Part shown: positions 44,568 through 56,249 of the stretch, one piece after another
Numbering within the stretch: the first letter of the stretch is position 1
Layout: every line of letters begins with the position of its first letter
Source of the DNA: Diphasiastrum complanatum
Taxonomy: Eukaryota; Streptophyta; Lycopodiopsida; Lycopodiales; Lycopodiaceae
Reading direction: 5' to 3'
Length of the DNA stretch: 64,000 nt
Assembly: GCA_029204225.1 (NCBI GenBank)
Contig: CM055097.1
Span: 71,841,952-71,905,951, forward strand
The notes under the pieces: model-generated
The model's input: only the letters and a program-made list of their open reading frames with translations
The model's database searches: none
What the model was told of the DNA's origin: nothing
Made by a program: the position numbers and the translations under genes

Positions 44568-46057
44568 CTCCTCCTCACTTCTAACTTGGCAAATCTAATG
44601 TACATCTATCTACAATTCCAAGAGCATATCTTAAAAAATGGATCTTTGGACAATGGCTTGGTTAAGATATCAGCTATGCATTCGGATGATGGTACATGAT
44701 GTAGTTGCACCTCCTTGGATTGTACCTTCTCCCTCAAGTGATGAGCTATCTCAATATGCTTTGTTCTAGCATGGAAGATAGGATTTGAAGCAATTTGTTG
44801 AGAAGCTTGATTGTCACAAAATATGTAAGGGATATCCCCGACCTCTAGCACATGTAGCTCCATCAAGAGTCTTCTTAGCCATAGGAGCCCTTTGGTTGTT
44901 GAAGTCAATGCCTTGTACTCGGCTTCACAAGAAGATAATGAGATTGTATCTTGCTTTTTGGAAAGCCAAGATATTACTCCTCCACAAAGAAATGTTGCAA
45001 ATGCACTAATGGACTTCCTATTCATCTTGTCACCTGCAAAATCTGAATCCGAGTAAACTCACTAGATAAATCAACTTTTACTTTGTTTATACCTTCATCA
45101 TCATTTCCTGTCAAAATGATGTCATCAACATAAAGTACCAAAATGATGATCATTTCTTCATTACATTTGAAATATAAAAAAGGTTCATAAGCACTTATTA
45201 CAAAGCCAAGAGAATAGAGAAAATCGTGCAACCTAGAGTAACAAGCTCTAGGTTCTTGCTTCAAGCCATATAGGCTCTTCCTTAAGTAGCACACCTTTTG
45301 CTCCTCACCAACCTTGATGAAGCGCTCGGGTTGCATCATGTAGATTTCCTCTTCTAAGAAGCCATTCAAGAAGGCATTTGTCACATCCATTTGGTAGAGA
45401 TCCCACTTGAACAAAGTAGCAATGCAAATGATTAATCTGATAGTTACAAGCTTAGATACAGGTGCAAATGTTTCTTCATAATCCAATCCTTTTATTTGAA
45501 GAAATCCCTTAGCAACAAGCCCAACTTCGTACTTACTAATAGATCCATATTGATTGTACTTTATTCTATAAATCCACTTACATGCAATTGACATGCAAGT
45601 GGTTTCTTCCCTCTTGAAAGATTTACAAGATTCCAAGTATGATTTTCTTCTAATGCATCATACTCTACTTGCATTGCATCTCTCTAAACTTTAGATTTAT
45701 ATGCTTCTTCAAAAGATGATGGTTCTTCAAGCAATGTAGCTAAGAAGAAGTAAGAGTTAGAAGGTGTAGAGTCTTCCTTTTGCTTTCTCGTGTCCACATA
45801 GGTGAGCCTTGAGGGCTCGACCTTGCTTCTTGATGATCTTCTCGGCCCTTTTGACTTGGATCCATGTCTCCATCCTTGGGGTTGTCAAGATCCTCCTCAG
45901 GTTTGTCAAGATCTTCAATGCACAATGGGTTAGATCCATTTGACAAGCTCTTAGCAAATTGTGACTCATCAAAAAGTACATCCTTGCTTACCTTTACTTT
46001 CTTGGATATAGGATCATATATCCTATAGCCCTTGCTATTTCCTCCATAGCCAACAAA

Positions 46058-46439
46058 GACATTAGAGGAGTTTTGAGCACCAAAAAGACCCTTTAAGAAT
46101 TCGTGCAAGATGTAGTTTATATTATTAAAATATTATAACACTAATACTTTTGATTTGCCATAGCTTTTTAATCGTAGATCAGAAGTATGTCATCTAACAT
46201 ATCATTAGAAAGCCCTTGTTGAGCGCTTTCCAATGCATTAAACTCCGCTAAATTCGAACGTACCACTAAAAAGTTATGCCATTTTTAGTGTGGAATCAAA
46301 ATGTGGACTCAAAAAGTTACGTTACGTAGATTTCAAATTTGAGTGTTTTGATTGGTCCATGTGTAAGAAAAAATTGAGAAAAAATATAAAAAGAATCTTT
46401 ACAAAGGGTCTTTTTTGGATTTAGAACTCCTCTAATGTC
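46058..46439. mobile_element. Short TIR element inserted in copia D
   Basis: Inverted arms of about 37 bp (GACATTAGAGGAGTT at both ends, with CAAAAA-GACCCTTT inside), 382 bp in all, AT-rich and non-coding. It interrupts pol between FKG and FVGYGG, where copia proteins are normally continuous. The arm pattern CATTAG-GG...TC-AAAAA-G-CC resembles that of the element at 34529-35680. Target duplication not evident. Confidence 0.65.
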
Positions 46440-47129
46440 CCTTTGAAGGAGGTAGCATCTTCTTTCCTTCTAGTCTCCAAAGGGATGTGAACATAACAAA
46501 TACATCCAAAGATCTTAAAATCTTTTACATTGGGTTTCTTATCAAACAAGGCTTGATAAGGTGAGATCCCATCTATAGCACTACTAGGAAGTCTATCGCA
46601 CAAGTAATTAGCATATGTTATAGCTTCTTCCCAAAATGAGATGGGAAGTGATGCATCAAGTCTTAAAGACTTTGCACACTCACATAGACTCCTATTTTTC
46701 CTCTCGGCCACCCCATTTTGTTGGGGGGTGTAGGAACAAGTGTATTGCAACTTAATGCCATTGATCTCACAAAAGTCTTTCATTTTATTGGAGGTGTGCT
46801 CTCCTCCATTATCACATCTTAGTGCTTTGATGGAAGTACTAAGTTGTTTCTCTACTAGAGACTTGAACTTAATGAAAGCTTCATAAACAAGACTTTTCTT
46901 TGATAGTAACTCAATCCATGTGAATCTAGTACAATCATCTATAAAAGTTACATACATCAAAGCACCTCCATTACTTGCATGCGAAAAACTATGTACATCA
47001 GAATGTATGAGATCCAAGGGAGAGGTAGATCTTGATGAAGATCTCTTGTAAGAAGATTTGTGTGACTTTGCAAGGCCACATGCCTCACACATCTTTCCAC
47101 ACTTCTTGAAGGCTCTTGGTAGGCCGAGA

Positions 47130-47403
47130 GCTTGACTCCAAGCTCGTTGAGCTGGCAGTGCGAAAGATTCTTCTTCGTTTGTTTCGTAATCTCCCATTTT
47201 CTTTCGTTTTTTTCGTTTCTTTCGTAGTTTTTCGTTTTGCATCCCTTTGCGGTTTGCAGTCCTGGAGGTGTGTTTACGATTCATGATTCGTGAATCGTTC
47301 GTGCTTCGATTCAAGGGACGTTGACTATCACAAATTGTTCTCATTCGACCTTCGTTTCTTGTTCGTGCTGCGACAAAGTTGCAGGAGTTCACCATTTTTG
47401 ACA
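47130..47403 (-). mobile_element. Family F LTR fragment inside copia D
   Basis: The minus-strand sequence from 47403 (TGTCAAAAATGGTGAACTCC) matches the F LTR start at 61067 (TGTCAGAAATTGTGAACTCC) and continues through AGGTCGAA, the ACGAAA-rich stretch and CTGCCAGCTC-ACGAGC. It separates the pre-integrase region from the integrase core of D. Confidence 0.7.
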
Positions 47404-47870
47404 TCAGTCTCAAATCTAATGTCTATATTTATATCTAGATCAAAATTTGCGTCTAACTAGCAATAACAACTTGACAATTGCTTGCCATTGACTCCATGTA
47501 TTGAAGATTATGATGGCCTAATCTCTTATGCCATAGCTCCACTTGAGATAGCTCCTCCCTAGCCAAGTTCACACTTTCACTTGCAACATTAGCATCCAAC
47601 TTGAAAAGTCTACCTTGCTTAATGCCACTAGCTATGCACTTATCATTTTTCAAGATGGAACAAACTCCATTCTTGAAATGTACATCTAGTCCATTGTCCA
47701 TTAATTGTCCTACACTAAGCAAGTTTCTTGAAATGGTAGGAACATACAAAACATTATCTAGATCTATCCTTTTAGATGTGCCTAAGCACAGAGGTATAGA
47801 TCCTATGCCATCTATCTTGCATGCTATTATGATCTGATAGATTGCACCTGTCTTATTGCTATCCAAAATC

Positions 47871-50800
47871 TCAATGATATATAACTCCTTGTGTACTGAA
47901 GGTGCTTTGATTATCTCCCATACATGCCCTTTCAATGATAGTCCCCTTTCCATTCTATCTTTAGCAGATTTTGACACACCCGATCTATGTCTCATATGTC
48001 CATGTTTGATGTCGGATTGGTTGTTCCAATAAAACTAGGTGTCACTCTTGATTTGATCAACTTGTTGCAGCATCCTCTGTCGGCAGCCTTCATGCCTTGA
48101 CATTTGATTTGGCTACTAGTTCTTAGACATCAAACACGCTTTTGTTGAATTCCCAGTCCTTTGCCGGTTCGTAGTTGGAACGTATATAGAATTTTCAAGA
48201 AGCTCTTTGATGGGTTTTTCTTCACGAAAAACCATAAGGTTGAAGAAAAAATATATTTTAACACATATCTGCAAGTTTTTGGAGGTGCAGTGTGAACTGA
48301 ATTCTCGAGCACTAAACCCTAAAACTGTTTCCTTTGATTATTGAGACTTCAAAAGCTGCTATTGGAGTTTTTGGGGTGGTTGGAGTTCTTAGAGCTTTTG
48401 CAGTTGCTCATTGAATTTTGTTGTTGATCCGAGTGTTGCCTGCAATCTTGTTCGAACTCTGATTTGCAGGTAAGGAACTCTTCTTGTCTTCTTATAACAT
48501 GCTATATTGATTTGTCTTCAAGATTTCAGCTATGGGTCTTCTCTGAAAGTGTCTGGCTGCAGCTAGCAGGCAAAATTTTGGCTGCCTGTAGCTCACAGTA
48601 AAAAATCTGCAAGCACAAGAGAGGGGTCCTGGAAATTTCTGCTCGTGTATTGCTCTTTGTGAGTAGCATAGAAGCTGAGGATTTGTTTTTAATATAGTGA
48701 AGAGATGGTGCCTAACCACATGACATTTCTTCCTAAAAGACTTCAAACCAAAATCACAGGGTTGATGAAGCTCCCACTTTTGTAACTACTGAAAATTATC
48801 GGGACTCTCATCCACAAATGGTAGTTGATGAAATTGCAGAAGATTGATGAGAATGCTCATTTCAACCACAATGTAATGAAAAGACATAAAGTGTAAGAAA
48901 GACCTCGCTTGAAGCAAAAATGATAGAAATCTTCTCAAAAATCTTATGTCAGTATTCAGAGATGCAAGTGATGATTTTACGCATAGAGATAAGGTGCAGG
49001 CCAACAGCCAACTTTGGTATCTCTGTCAGCAGACACTCCATTTTGAGTATTGTTTAATCTACGCTTCCCACATGGTGTGCCAAATTTCTTTGTCAGTTTG
49101 GCTTCTTTCTTGCAGTGGCTGAGACTCTCACTAGGGTTTTAGCAGGTGTGTTTCGTGTTGCAGTTCCCAGCTGCAGGTTCTTCATGCATTTAACTTACAT
49201 GAATCGTGTACCATTTCTAGTCACTAACATTGAGAAAGAAGAAATATATAACTGCTGTTGAAAGTTCAAAGCAGTAAACCAGAGTCAACACTCCTTGAAC
49301 AATTTGGTATCTTTGTGCAAGAGTGTTGGTCTGAAGAATTGGAGGGAAACACCTAAGAGGTTTCCTGAACCCTGGTTTCAGCCACACATGCATGTGCAGG
49401 CACCTGAAATTTTTTTGCATTTTCAAACCTGCAAGTATGCACATTTGCAAGCACCAGCTTTTTTTAGTGGGCCTCCAAATTCTCACAAGCATGCACAGGT
49501 TAAAAAGAATTTGTGGGGTTTTACTATAACATGAAGAATCTACAAAAACTGCAAAATGCTTATGGGACAAAAGAACATCTGTCAATCAAAAGAGCTTGGG
49601 CATAAACATTGAGGAGGTTTCTGGGTAAAAAAAAGTTAAATTTTTTAAATAAAACAAACAACCTGTGATTGTGATTGTGATTGTGATTGAGCTGGGGCCA
49701 AAACTGGGCGGCAGGGTGCAAGCATCCTAGGGTTCCCAGTTCTGAGAATCAGAACCCTTGAGCTATTGCCCTTAGGACCAAGTTCTTAGAACTGAGAAAG
49801 CCCTTTGGCAGGATTTCTCCTGCATGTAATGATCACATGCGGCTTTTTCTGCCCATTTCTCACTCTCATCAAGAAATCAAAATGTGCAGAAACTAATCAC
49901 TCCATGAGGGAGAAAAGTAAGAAGATTTTCTTTTTAAGATATGGACTCCATTTTTTAAATGACAATTATGCAATGTAATGATCTAAAAAAAAAAAAAAAC
50001 AAGCCAATGTGCTCACTACGCAATGGAAGTAGCCTGGGCAGATGACATTTTGCTCTTTAAAGACTCATAGACTGCACTCCAGGCCTCACCTATGACTCCT
50101 TACTGGCAGAATGTGATCTGCCCAACTCCTTCCAAGGTAAGCAGATTGAGAATCAGTAGACTCAAGAAATTTTTAGAATTAGCTTACTGACCAAGTTAGA
50201 ATATTGAGATTTTGACATGCATGAGAGGGTTGTGTTATGAAAGAAAACAGCACTGAGCCACTCCAGTGGTAACGAAAATCTTATATCCAGCAGCTTTCTC
50301 CTTTAAGGAATGAATTGGGTAAATTAGATTAGATCCTTGGCACTGCATCAATGAAGAGGAAGAAACTGGATAAAAAAAGGATACTCTAGAAGCGAGATCT
50401 GACCATGCAATTTTTAATAGAGAGACAGACATAAGCAATCCTTGATGAAGAAATTTTGTATGAAATGCACAGGAAAAGCTGGTATAAGACTAGATCTGAA
50501 AATGAGGGTATGCTCTTGTAAAAAGAAGTTCTCTGCTTGCAGTAGAAAGAAAATTATTGAGAATAACTAGATCTTTGGCATGAGAATTGTCAGAGCTTTG
50601 GCCAGAGATAAAGCAATGGACAGCGGGAGAGACCACTTAGCTTTTGTTTTAACTATGACATTTTGAAAAGAGCTCAAGGCCTACTGAATCCAGAATGAAT
50701 GCAAAAAGCCTTCAGAGATAGAAATGATGTCTTAACATTCCCAAGAGTCATGTATGCTGTCAGAATAAACTCGCTACTCAAATCTTTAGCATCACAGACG

Positions 50801-51169
50801 AGTAACTGGCACTAAATATGTGTTAATAAACTTCAATGGAATATTATTTCAAAATTTGCGCCAACAGTGGGCTTCAGCTTTTGATCTATAGTGGTCAAAT
50901 CTGAACATGAATCCTATGATCTTGCTGTCATACAATAAACTCGCATACTAACCACAAAGGCCACATATTCGTCTCCGCAAACTAGACGTATGTATATAAA
51001 TACATGAGCTATCTAGAGCCAATTGGTGAACGAACAATCCAACAACAAGGAACCTTTCTACAATGTTATAATTCCAAGTTTTCTAAGAGAAGTTTATTCA
51101 GGTGCTCACAACAGCACTATTTCTGGTGATTGCCTATAAAATGCTTCCATAAGCTGAAGTGATCTCAGC
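47871..51169. other. Intergenic, no gene seen
   Basis: Beyond the broken edge of copia D only short chance ORFs are present. A TGTGAT hexanucleotide run lies at 49663-49690. Some of it may be the 3' flank of the dehydrogenase gene. Confidence 0.45.
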
Positions 51170-52233
51170 TTACTTGAGGAGGCTCATAAAAGGGTTATAT
51201 GTTTTCGTGACACTAAAACCCCCGTCGATCACCAAATTCTGACCACTGATATAGCCACCCGCATCACTGGCCAGGAACACAGCTGCCTGACCGATGTGTT
51301 CAGCCCTGAGAGGTTTCCCTTTGAATTCTGATCCTTCATCAAGCATCCGCTGCATGTCTTCAAAGGTCAAATCTCCAGCCCCGATGGTCTTCAATCCACC
51401 CAGCATGCCGGGGGTGGGCACTCCCAAGGGCGAGATGGCATTGACACGGATGCCATGAGGTCCTAATTCAGCTGCTGCGCTGCGCACAATACCAGGGATG
51501 GCAGATTTGACGAAAGTGTAGGCATTGGGTGCGCTTCCACCCAGGATAGTGGCCACACTGGAGGTGCAGATGATGATGCCACTGTGAGCAGGTATCATAG
51601 CTCTGGCAGCATGCTTGATCCCCAGGACCTGCCCTCGCATGTTGATGGCGTAAACCTTATCAAAGGCATCCATGTCGAGATGGGTTACTGGCCCCAGCGG
51701 CCCAGCTATGGCTGCATTATTGTGCATGATGTCCAAGCGGCCATAGGTGGAGAGTGCGAAATCTACAGCAGCTGCTACATCCACCTCTTGTGAGACGTCC
51801 ACACGCAGGAAGTGAGCTAAGGGGATGGAAGAAGCCACTCTGCGGCCCAGGGTTTCATCCACATCTGTGATGATCACCTTGGCACCCTCAGCTGCGAAAG
51901 CTCTGGCTGCTGCCTCGCCTATGCCGTTTGCGGCTCCTGTGACAATGGCCACCTGCCCATCCAAACTTTACACACCATCGCTACCCAGTGTCAGCAAGAT
52001 CATAAATAAATTTTGTCATCAAGATCATAAACAAATCAAACTCTGTCAGGAAGATCATAATCTAATTCTGTCAGCAAAACCACAATCAAATTCTATCAGC
52101 AACATCATGAGCAGATTCACCGAATCTAAATAGCAATGCATTACGTTGAAGCTGAATACAGAATTGCAAGCAAAAACGTACTGAGGATCGATCAGCAGGC
52201 AAATTAGACTAACCTCAATTTTTTCTCAGCCAT
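51170..52233 (-). CDS. Short-chain dehydrogenase/reductase (SDR110C-like)
   Basis: NAD-dependent classical SDR, about 271 residues, resembling plant secoisolariciresinol dehydrogenase / xanthoxin dehydrogenase (ABA2) relatives. It oxidises an alcohol to a ketone on a terpenoid or phenolic substrate, in the cytosol; the exact substrate cannot be read. Motifs: TGAANGIG (cofactor), ITDVD (Asp, favouring NAD over NADP), NNAAIAGP, catalytic Ser in CTSSVA, YTFVK (YxxxK), PG near the end, DGGFSVT. The main frame starts at Leu, not Met. An upstream 20-nt exon (52233-52214) coding MAEKKL plus two bases splices at GTTAGT to an acceptor TAAAG at 51966, giving MAEKKLSLDGQVAIV. The frame is otherwise intact, so this is the best candidate for a working host gene here. 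Confidence 0.88.
51966..52213 (-). other. Intron 1 of the SDR gene, with 30-bp repeats
   Basis: 248-bp GT-AG intron. About four diverged 29-31 bp units (CTGACAGAATTTGAT..TGATCTT type) fill 51990-52110. Confidence 0.7.
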
Positions 52234-53780
52234 GGCTTCAAATCGGCACAACCACTCAACTCTCAAGGTTGAACAGAAATCTTCCAAGTGATATGCTCAG
52301 TTGGTGAAATTCAGAAGCAAAACTTGAAACAATCTGAGTAATAAATAAGCCTTTGCTCTCACCTTGCTCCTCTGTAGCTCAGCTCCAAAGAGTTGATGTC
52401 TATTAGTACTCCAAAGCAACCAAAGAACTTTATGAACGTGTAGCAGTGTCACCCTCACTCGGGGAAGTAGTGCTGATGGTTGATCGTTGACCAAATCTCA
52501 ATCACATTTTAAAGTGAAAAATGAGAGAGGCGAAGTTTTGAGACTGCTGTCAAACTTCAAAGTAAAGGAGTCTCAAGCAATCACGTATTGTTTACAAGGG
52601 ATACTTAATAAGCATGAAGGACTAATGTGATAAGCATCTTGTTCTAAATTGGAATGAGACTGAGTCTTGCTTGAAATTATCAGCCTTAATTCAGTACTCA
52701 AATATTGCACAACTATGTCCATTGTTCGGGAAAGCCGGCAAAGTCCAAGATTGGAATCTACATGGCGTGCTAAAAAACTTGCAAGTTAGGTCATAAAATA
52801 ATGTATAACCCGCATGTATTGAGGGTCATCCTTGTGAAAAACATGAAAAGTTCCTGAAATATAGGTTTTTGGAGGGGAACCCCAAAAAGGTTTCCCGAAC
52901 AATGCCCAAGTCCCTAAGAAAGCAAAGGTTTAACTTTGATTTGAAGTTTATGTATATTATATTAAATTGCAAAGAGTCAACTTAAACTTGAAGTTTATGT
53001 ATATTAGATTGGATTTTAAATGGTAGAACACAACTAATAAAACCCAAAATGGCATTCAAGGAGTTAGAAATGACTCAAACTCTACCATGTACATCCCCTT
53101 TGGTCTTAGCCAACACATATCACAAATGCAAACAAAAAGTTAAGTGATTTATAATAGTGGCATCTTTAGTGGATTAGGAAATACTAAGCAAAATGAAATT
53201 CAAAAAACACACTAAGACATTCAATGAGCATCTACGTGACATTGGTCTAAGGCCAATACAAAGCACAAATGCAAGACAAAAGGCCAATACAAAGCACAAA
53301 TGTAAGACAAAAGGCATCTCCAACAAACTAAGATCTTGTACCTTTTAAGCATGTCTATCAACTTCTTTAGCTAAATGATGTGAATAAATTAAAAACTTAC
53401 CAAAGATTTACAAATGAACTTGAAAATCAAGAATTAAGACAAACCTTACATAATAGATAGAAAATTTTAGCAAGTAGATTCAACTTTCTAGTCATGAAAA
53501 CAAAAGCAAAAACAAACAAAGAATCAATTTGATTAGAGCTCGTGACATTGCATATCATTCTCGCAATTGATCAATCGAGCCAAACATCATTAGCAATCAA
53601 AATATATTCTGAAGAAACAATAGCAATTGCAATTAAAAGAAAAACGGGTTTGCCTTGAAAGCCACAAAGGGAGCTCTACCAAGTAGAAGAAAATATCCAA
53701 ACGAACAAAAAATGGCCTCCTTTGCAAACAATCTAGAACGAGTAGCCAAAAAGGAAGTACATTAATACATGCTCATGAAA
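52234..53780. other. SDR upstream region and spacer
   Basis: Candidate promoter of the minus-strand SDR gene; no convincing TATA box. Two-copy repeats: TTGAAGTTTATGTATATTA at 52938 and 52991, and a 31-bp near-exact duplication at 53249-53312 (GGCCAATACAAAGCACAAAT). No gene. Confidence 0.5.
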
Positions 53781-55350
53781 TCATGGAAAGGGTCTCCAGT
53801 GAAATCTAGGGTTGGCCGATAAGGCAATAGCACTCTGATTATCACAGAATAAAATTGTAAGACTGTATTGATACAGATTAACATCTGACAGTAAATTTCT
53901 CAACCAAAATGCTTTCTTAATAGATTGAGAAGCAACAATGTATTTTGCTTTTGTAGAAGAAAGTGCGATAGAGGTTTTCTTACGACTGTTCCATGAGATA
54001 GGAACGACGTTGAGGAAAAATGCAAATCTTGATGTGGACTTATGATTGTCTACATCTCCTCCCCAACTTGCATCAGAATATCCACTAAGCTGATGAAGAT
54101 TGTCGTTGCTGAATCTCCATAGCAGATGCACTGGTCCATGGTAGCTCGAATATACCTCATGACTCTTATGAGAGCCTTCCAATGGGTAATGTTAGGATTA
54201 GCCATATATTGTCCGAGTGAGCTTACTGCAAAAGAGATATCTGGTCTTGTACAGACCATTGCGTACATGAGAGATCCAAGTATCAATCGATAAGGATACT
54301 CTCTCATCTGCTCCTCTTCTTACTTGGTCTGGGGACATTGGTCCTTTGACAAATGCACACCTGAATCCATTGGTGAGTGAGCTAATTTACAATTCATTAG
54401 ATTGTATTTGTTAAGGACATTGTGAAGATACCTTTGTTGAGTGATGTAAATAAGTCGTCTCGCTCTGTCTCTGTGGATCTGAATGCCTAGACAAAAGGAG
54501 CTTCGCCTAGACAGTCATGTCAAACTCTGAAAATAGCATCTGCTTGGAATCCTTGACCAAGGTATTGTTGCTGAAGAGCAACGTATCATCCATGTATAAG
54601 GTGATGATAATGAAGGATTGTTGCATTGACTTGTAATAGACGTTGCAATCAACAGTGCTTGGTTTGAATCCTTGTTCGATGAGGAATGTGTTGATCCTCT
54701 GAAACCAAGCTCTGGCAGACTATTTCAAGCTGTAAAGTGCTTTGTGGAGTTTACAGACATGATTCTTTATACCTTCTAGAACGTATCCTTCGGGCTAGAT
54801 CATGTAGATGTCTTCTTGTATAACTCCATTCAGATAGGTTGTTTGCACATCAAGTTGATGTACTTCGAGGTCAGCAGCTGTAGCATAAGACGACCGTTCG
54901 GATCGACAAATGCTTGACTACTGGACTGAAAGTCTTGCTATAGTCGACGTTGGGGTTCTGAGTGAATCCTCGTGCTACCAGCCTTGCCTTCCTTCGATCA
55001 ATTGCTCTGTTGGCATTGTATTTGATCTTAAAGATCCATTTGCAATCAATGATATTACAGCCAATAGGAACTTTGACTAATGACCACGTCTAGTTCTTGA
55101 TCAGAGAGGAATACTCTATGTCCATAGCTTCTCTCCAGAGATCAGAGTCTAGTTGGCTGAGTGCCGTCGGTTCCTGTATCAAGAGACATGCAGACTCAAG
55201 AGTATACCTTGTGGGTTGTGTGCGCACTCGGCTTGATCTTCTGGGAGGATTCGACTGATGAATCACTCTTGAGATTTGCTGCTGGGTAGCAGCAACATCT
55301 TCGTCTGATTCGCTATCAAGAAGTGGGTCGACAATAGACACGTCGACCAT
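53781..55350 (-). pseudogene. Copia E fragment (RT and RNase H)
   Basis: Minus-strand order: pre-RT linker (NPPRRSSRVRTQPTRY), RT start ([14 protein letters not shown], about 55030), LYMDDTLLF (catalytic YMDD-type, about 54590), CTRPDISFAVSSL, RNase H (YSDASWGGD, STKAKYIVAS with Lys for the usual Glu, FCDNQSAIALSANP), cut off before the HIE motif at 53781. Several stops and frame changes. A Tnt1-like family distinct from A, B and D. Confidence 0.85.
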
Positions 55351-55669
55351 GCAAATTCCAAATTTAAAATCAACGATGGCTATCTAATCTCATAGATAAA
55401 AAATCCAAATATTTGAAAAGCCATTGAATTCCTCTCTACCACTCTTCTTGTCAATTCCCATTAGTGCCATCACCCACAATGCATCTCCAAGTTCATCATG
55501 GTCATGGTGGCCATGATGGATGGCCCTAACGCCATTTATGACTAGGCCTCTATCTTAATAAAAGACCTGTAAGCAATTGTTAAGTACCCAGTCTGAATCA
55601 CCTGTAGTGGTCTCATCACTACTTTGATCACCACCCATCTAGAATCCATTGATATCCTTATCCCCAGTC

Positions 55670-55905
55670 AATCCGAAAAAGTTGGCACCTGCGGGGGGAC
55701 CGTGAGGGGATTCGCCAAGGGTGCAGGGAAAGGCTCGAGGCATGCGAAACAAGTGCCCAGGTCGTTGCTGCGGGCAGGAGCCGGTACCCGGCCCAAGCAA
55801 CTGGGCGAGGTGCCGAGACGGATTTTCCGGGGCCGTGGCAGAGGCAGGAGCTCCCAGCGGCCGGGGCGGGGGCGCAGGAGGCGCCGGACGAACTCTTAGA
55901 TGATG
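55670..55905. other. GC-rich island
   Basis: About 235 bp of very GC-rich sequence with sharp edges inside AT-rich DNA. It is open in several frames because of composition, not selection as far as I can see (Arg/Gly/Pro/Ala-rich products). It could be a captured exon, an insertion, or part of a GC-cored TIR element. Confidence 0.5.
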
Positions 55906-56249
55906 CCACCATGCAGCTTGAAGCTTGTTAGCACACTCTTGATTTTTTTGAATATTCCTTATCCACACCTCAAGTTACATGCGTAACTCCTCCTTACACC
56001 TTACCATCCACCGAGTCTTTGGAATCGGCCTCCTATTTGAGGGTTTGGTCATCTTGAAACCATTGTCTATATGCTAGACACCCCCAACCCAATCTATAAA
56101 AGGTACTACAACAGCAAGAACATATAAACAATGATCGATCATTGATGCTCATACCTCCTTTGTTGCATATATAGTAGTAGGTGTAGCTAGACTGTTGAAG
56201 TGATGACAATTTGGGCATCTCGTATTTGCTTGTCAAAGCAAAGTCGCTT

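Larger units (their letters stand above)
44606..47870 (-). pseudogene. Copia D pol, with deletion and two insertions
   Basis: On the minus strand: pre-integrase (VELWHKRLGHHN, 47453-47900); integrase (CEACGLAKSHKS, IHSDV, ALRCDNGGEH, NGVAERKNRS); linker; RT (CKWIYRIKYN, QMDVTNAFLNG, YVDD); RNase H (DKMNRKSISAF, SCEAEYKAL, CDNQASQQIASNPIFHARTKH, ECIADILTKPL). A deletion near 45050 removes the region between RT and the first RNase H Asp region and shifts the frame. Insertions at 46058-46439 and about 47130-47403 split integrase from its neighbours. The protease active site and gag are absent; similarity ends near 47870. Confidence 0.9.

Noticed and set aside
49217-49585. Overlapping ORFs on both strands near 49.3 kb
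   Set aside because: No domain, no start context and no conservation visible.
55624-55968. Four overlapping ORFs in the GC island
   Set aside because: Openness in all frames indicates composition, not coding.
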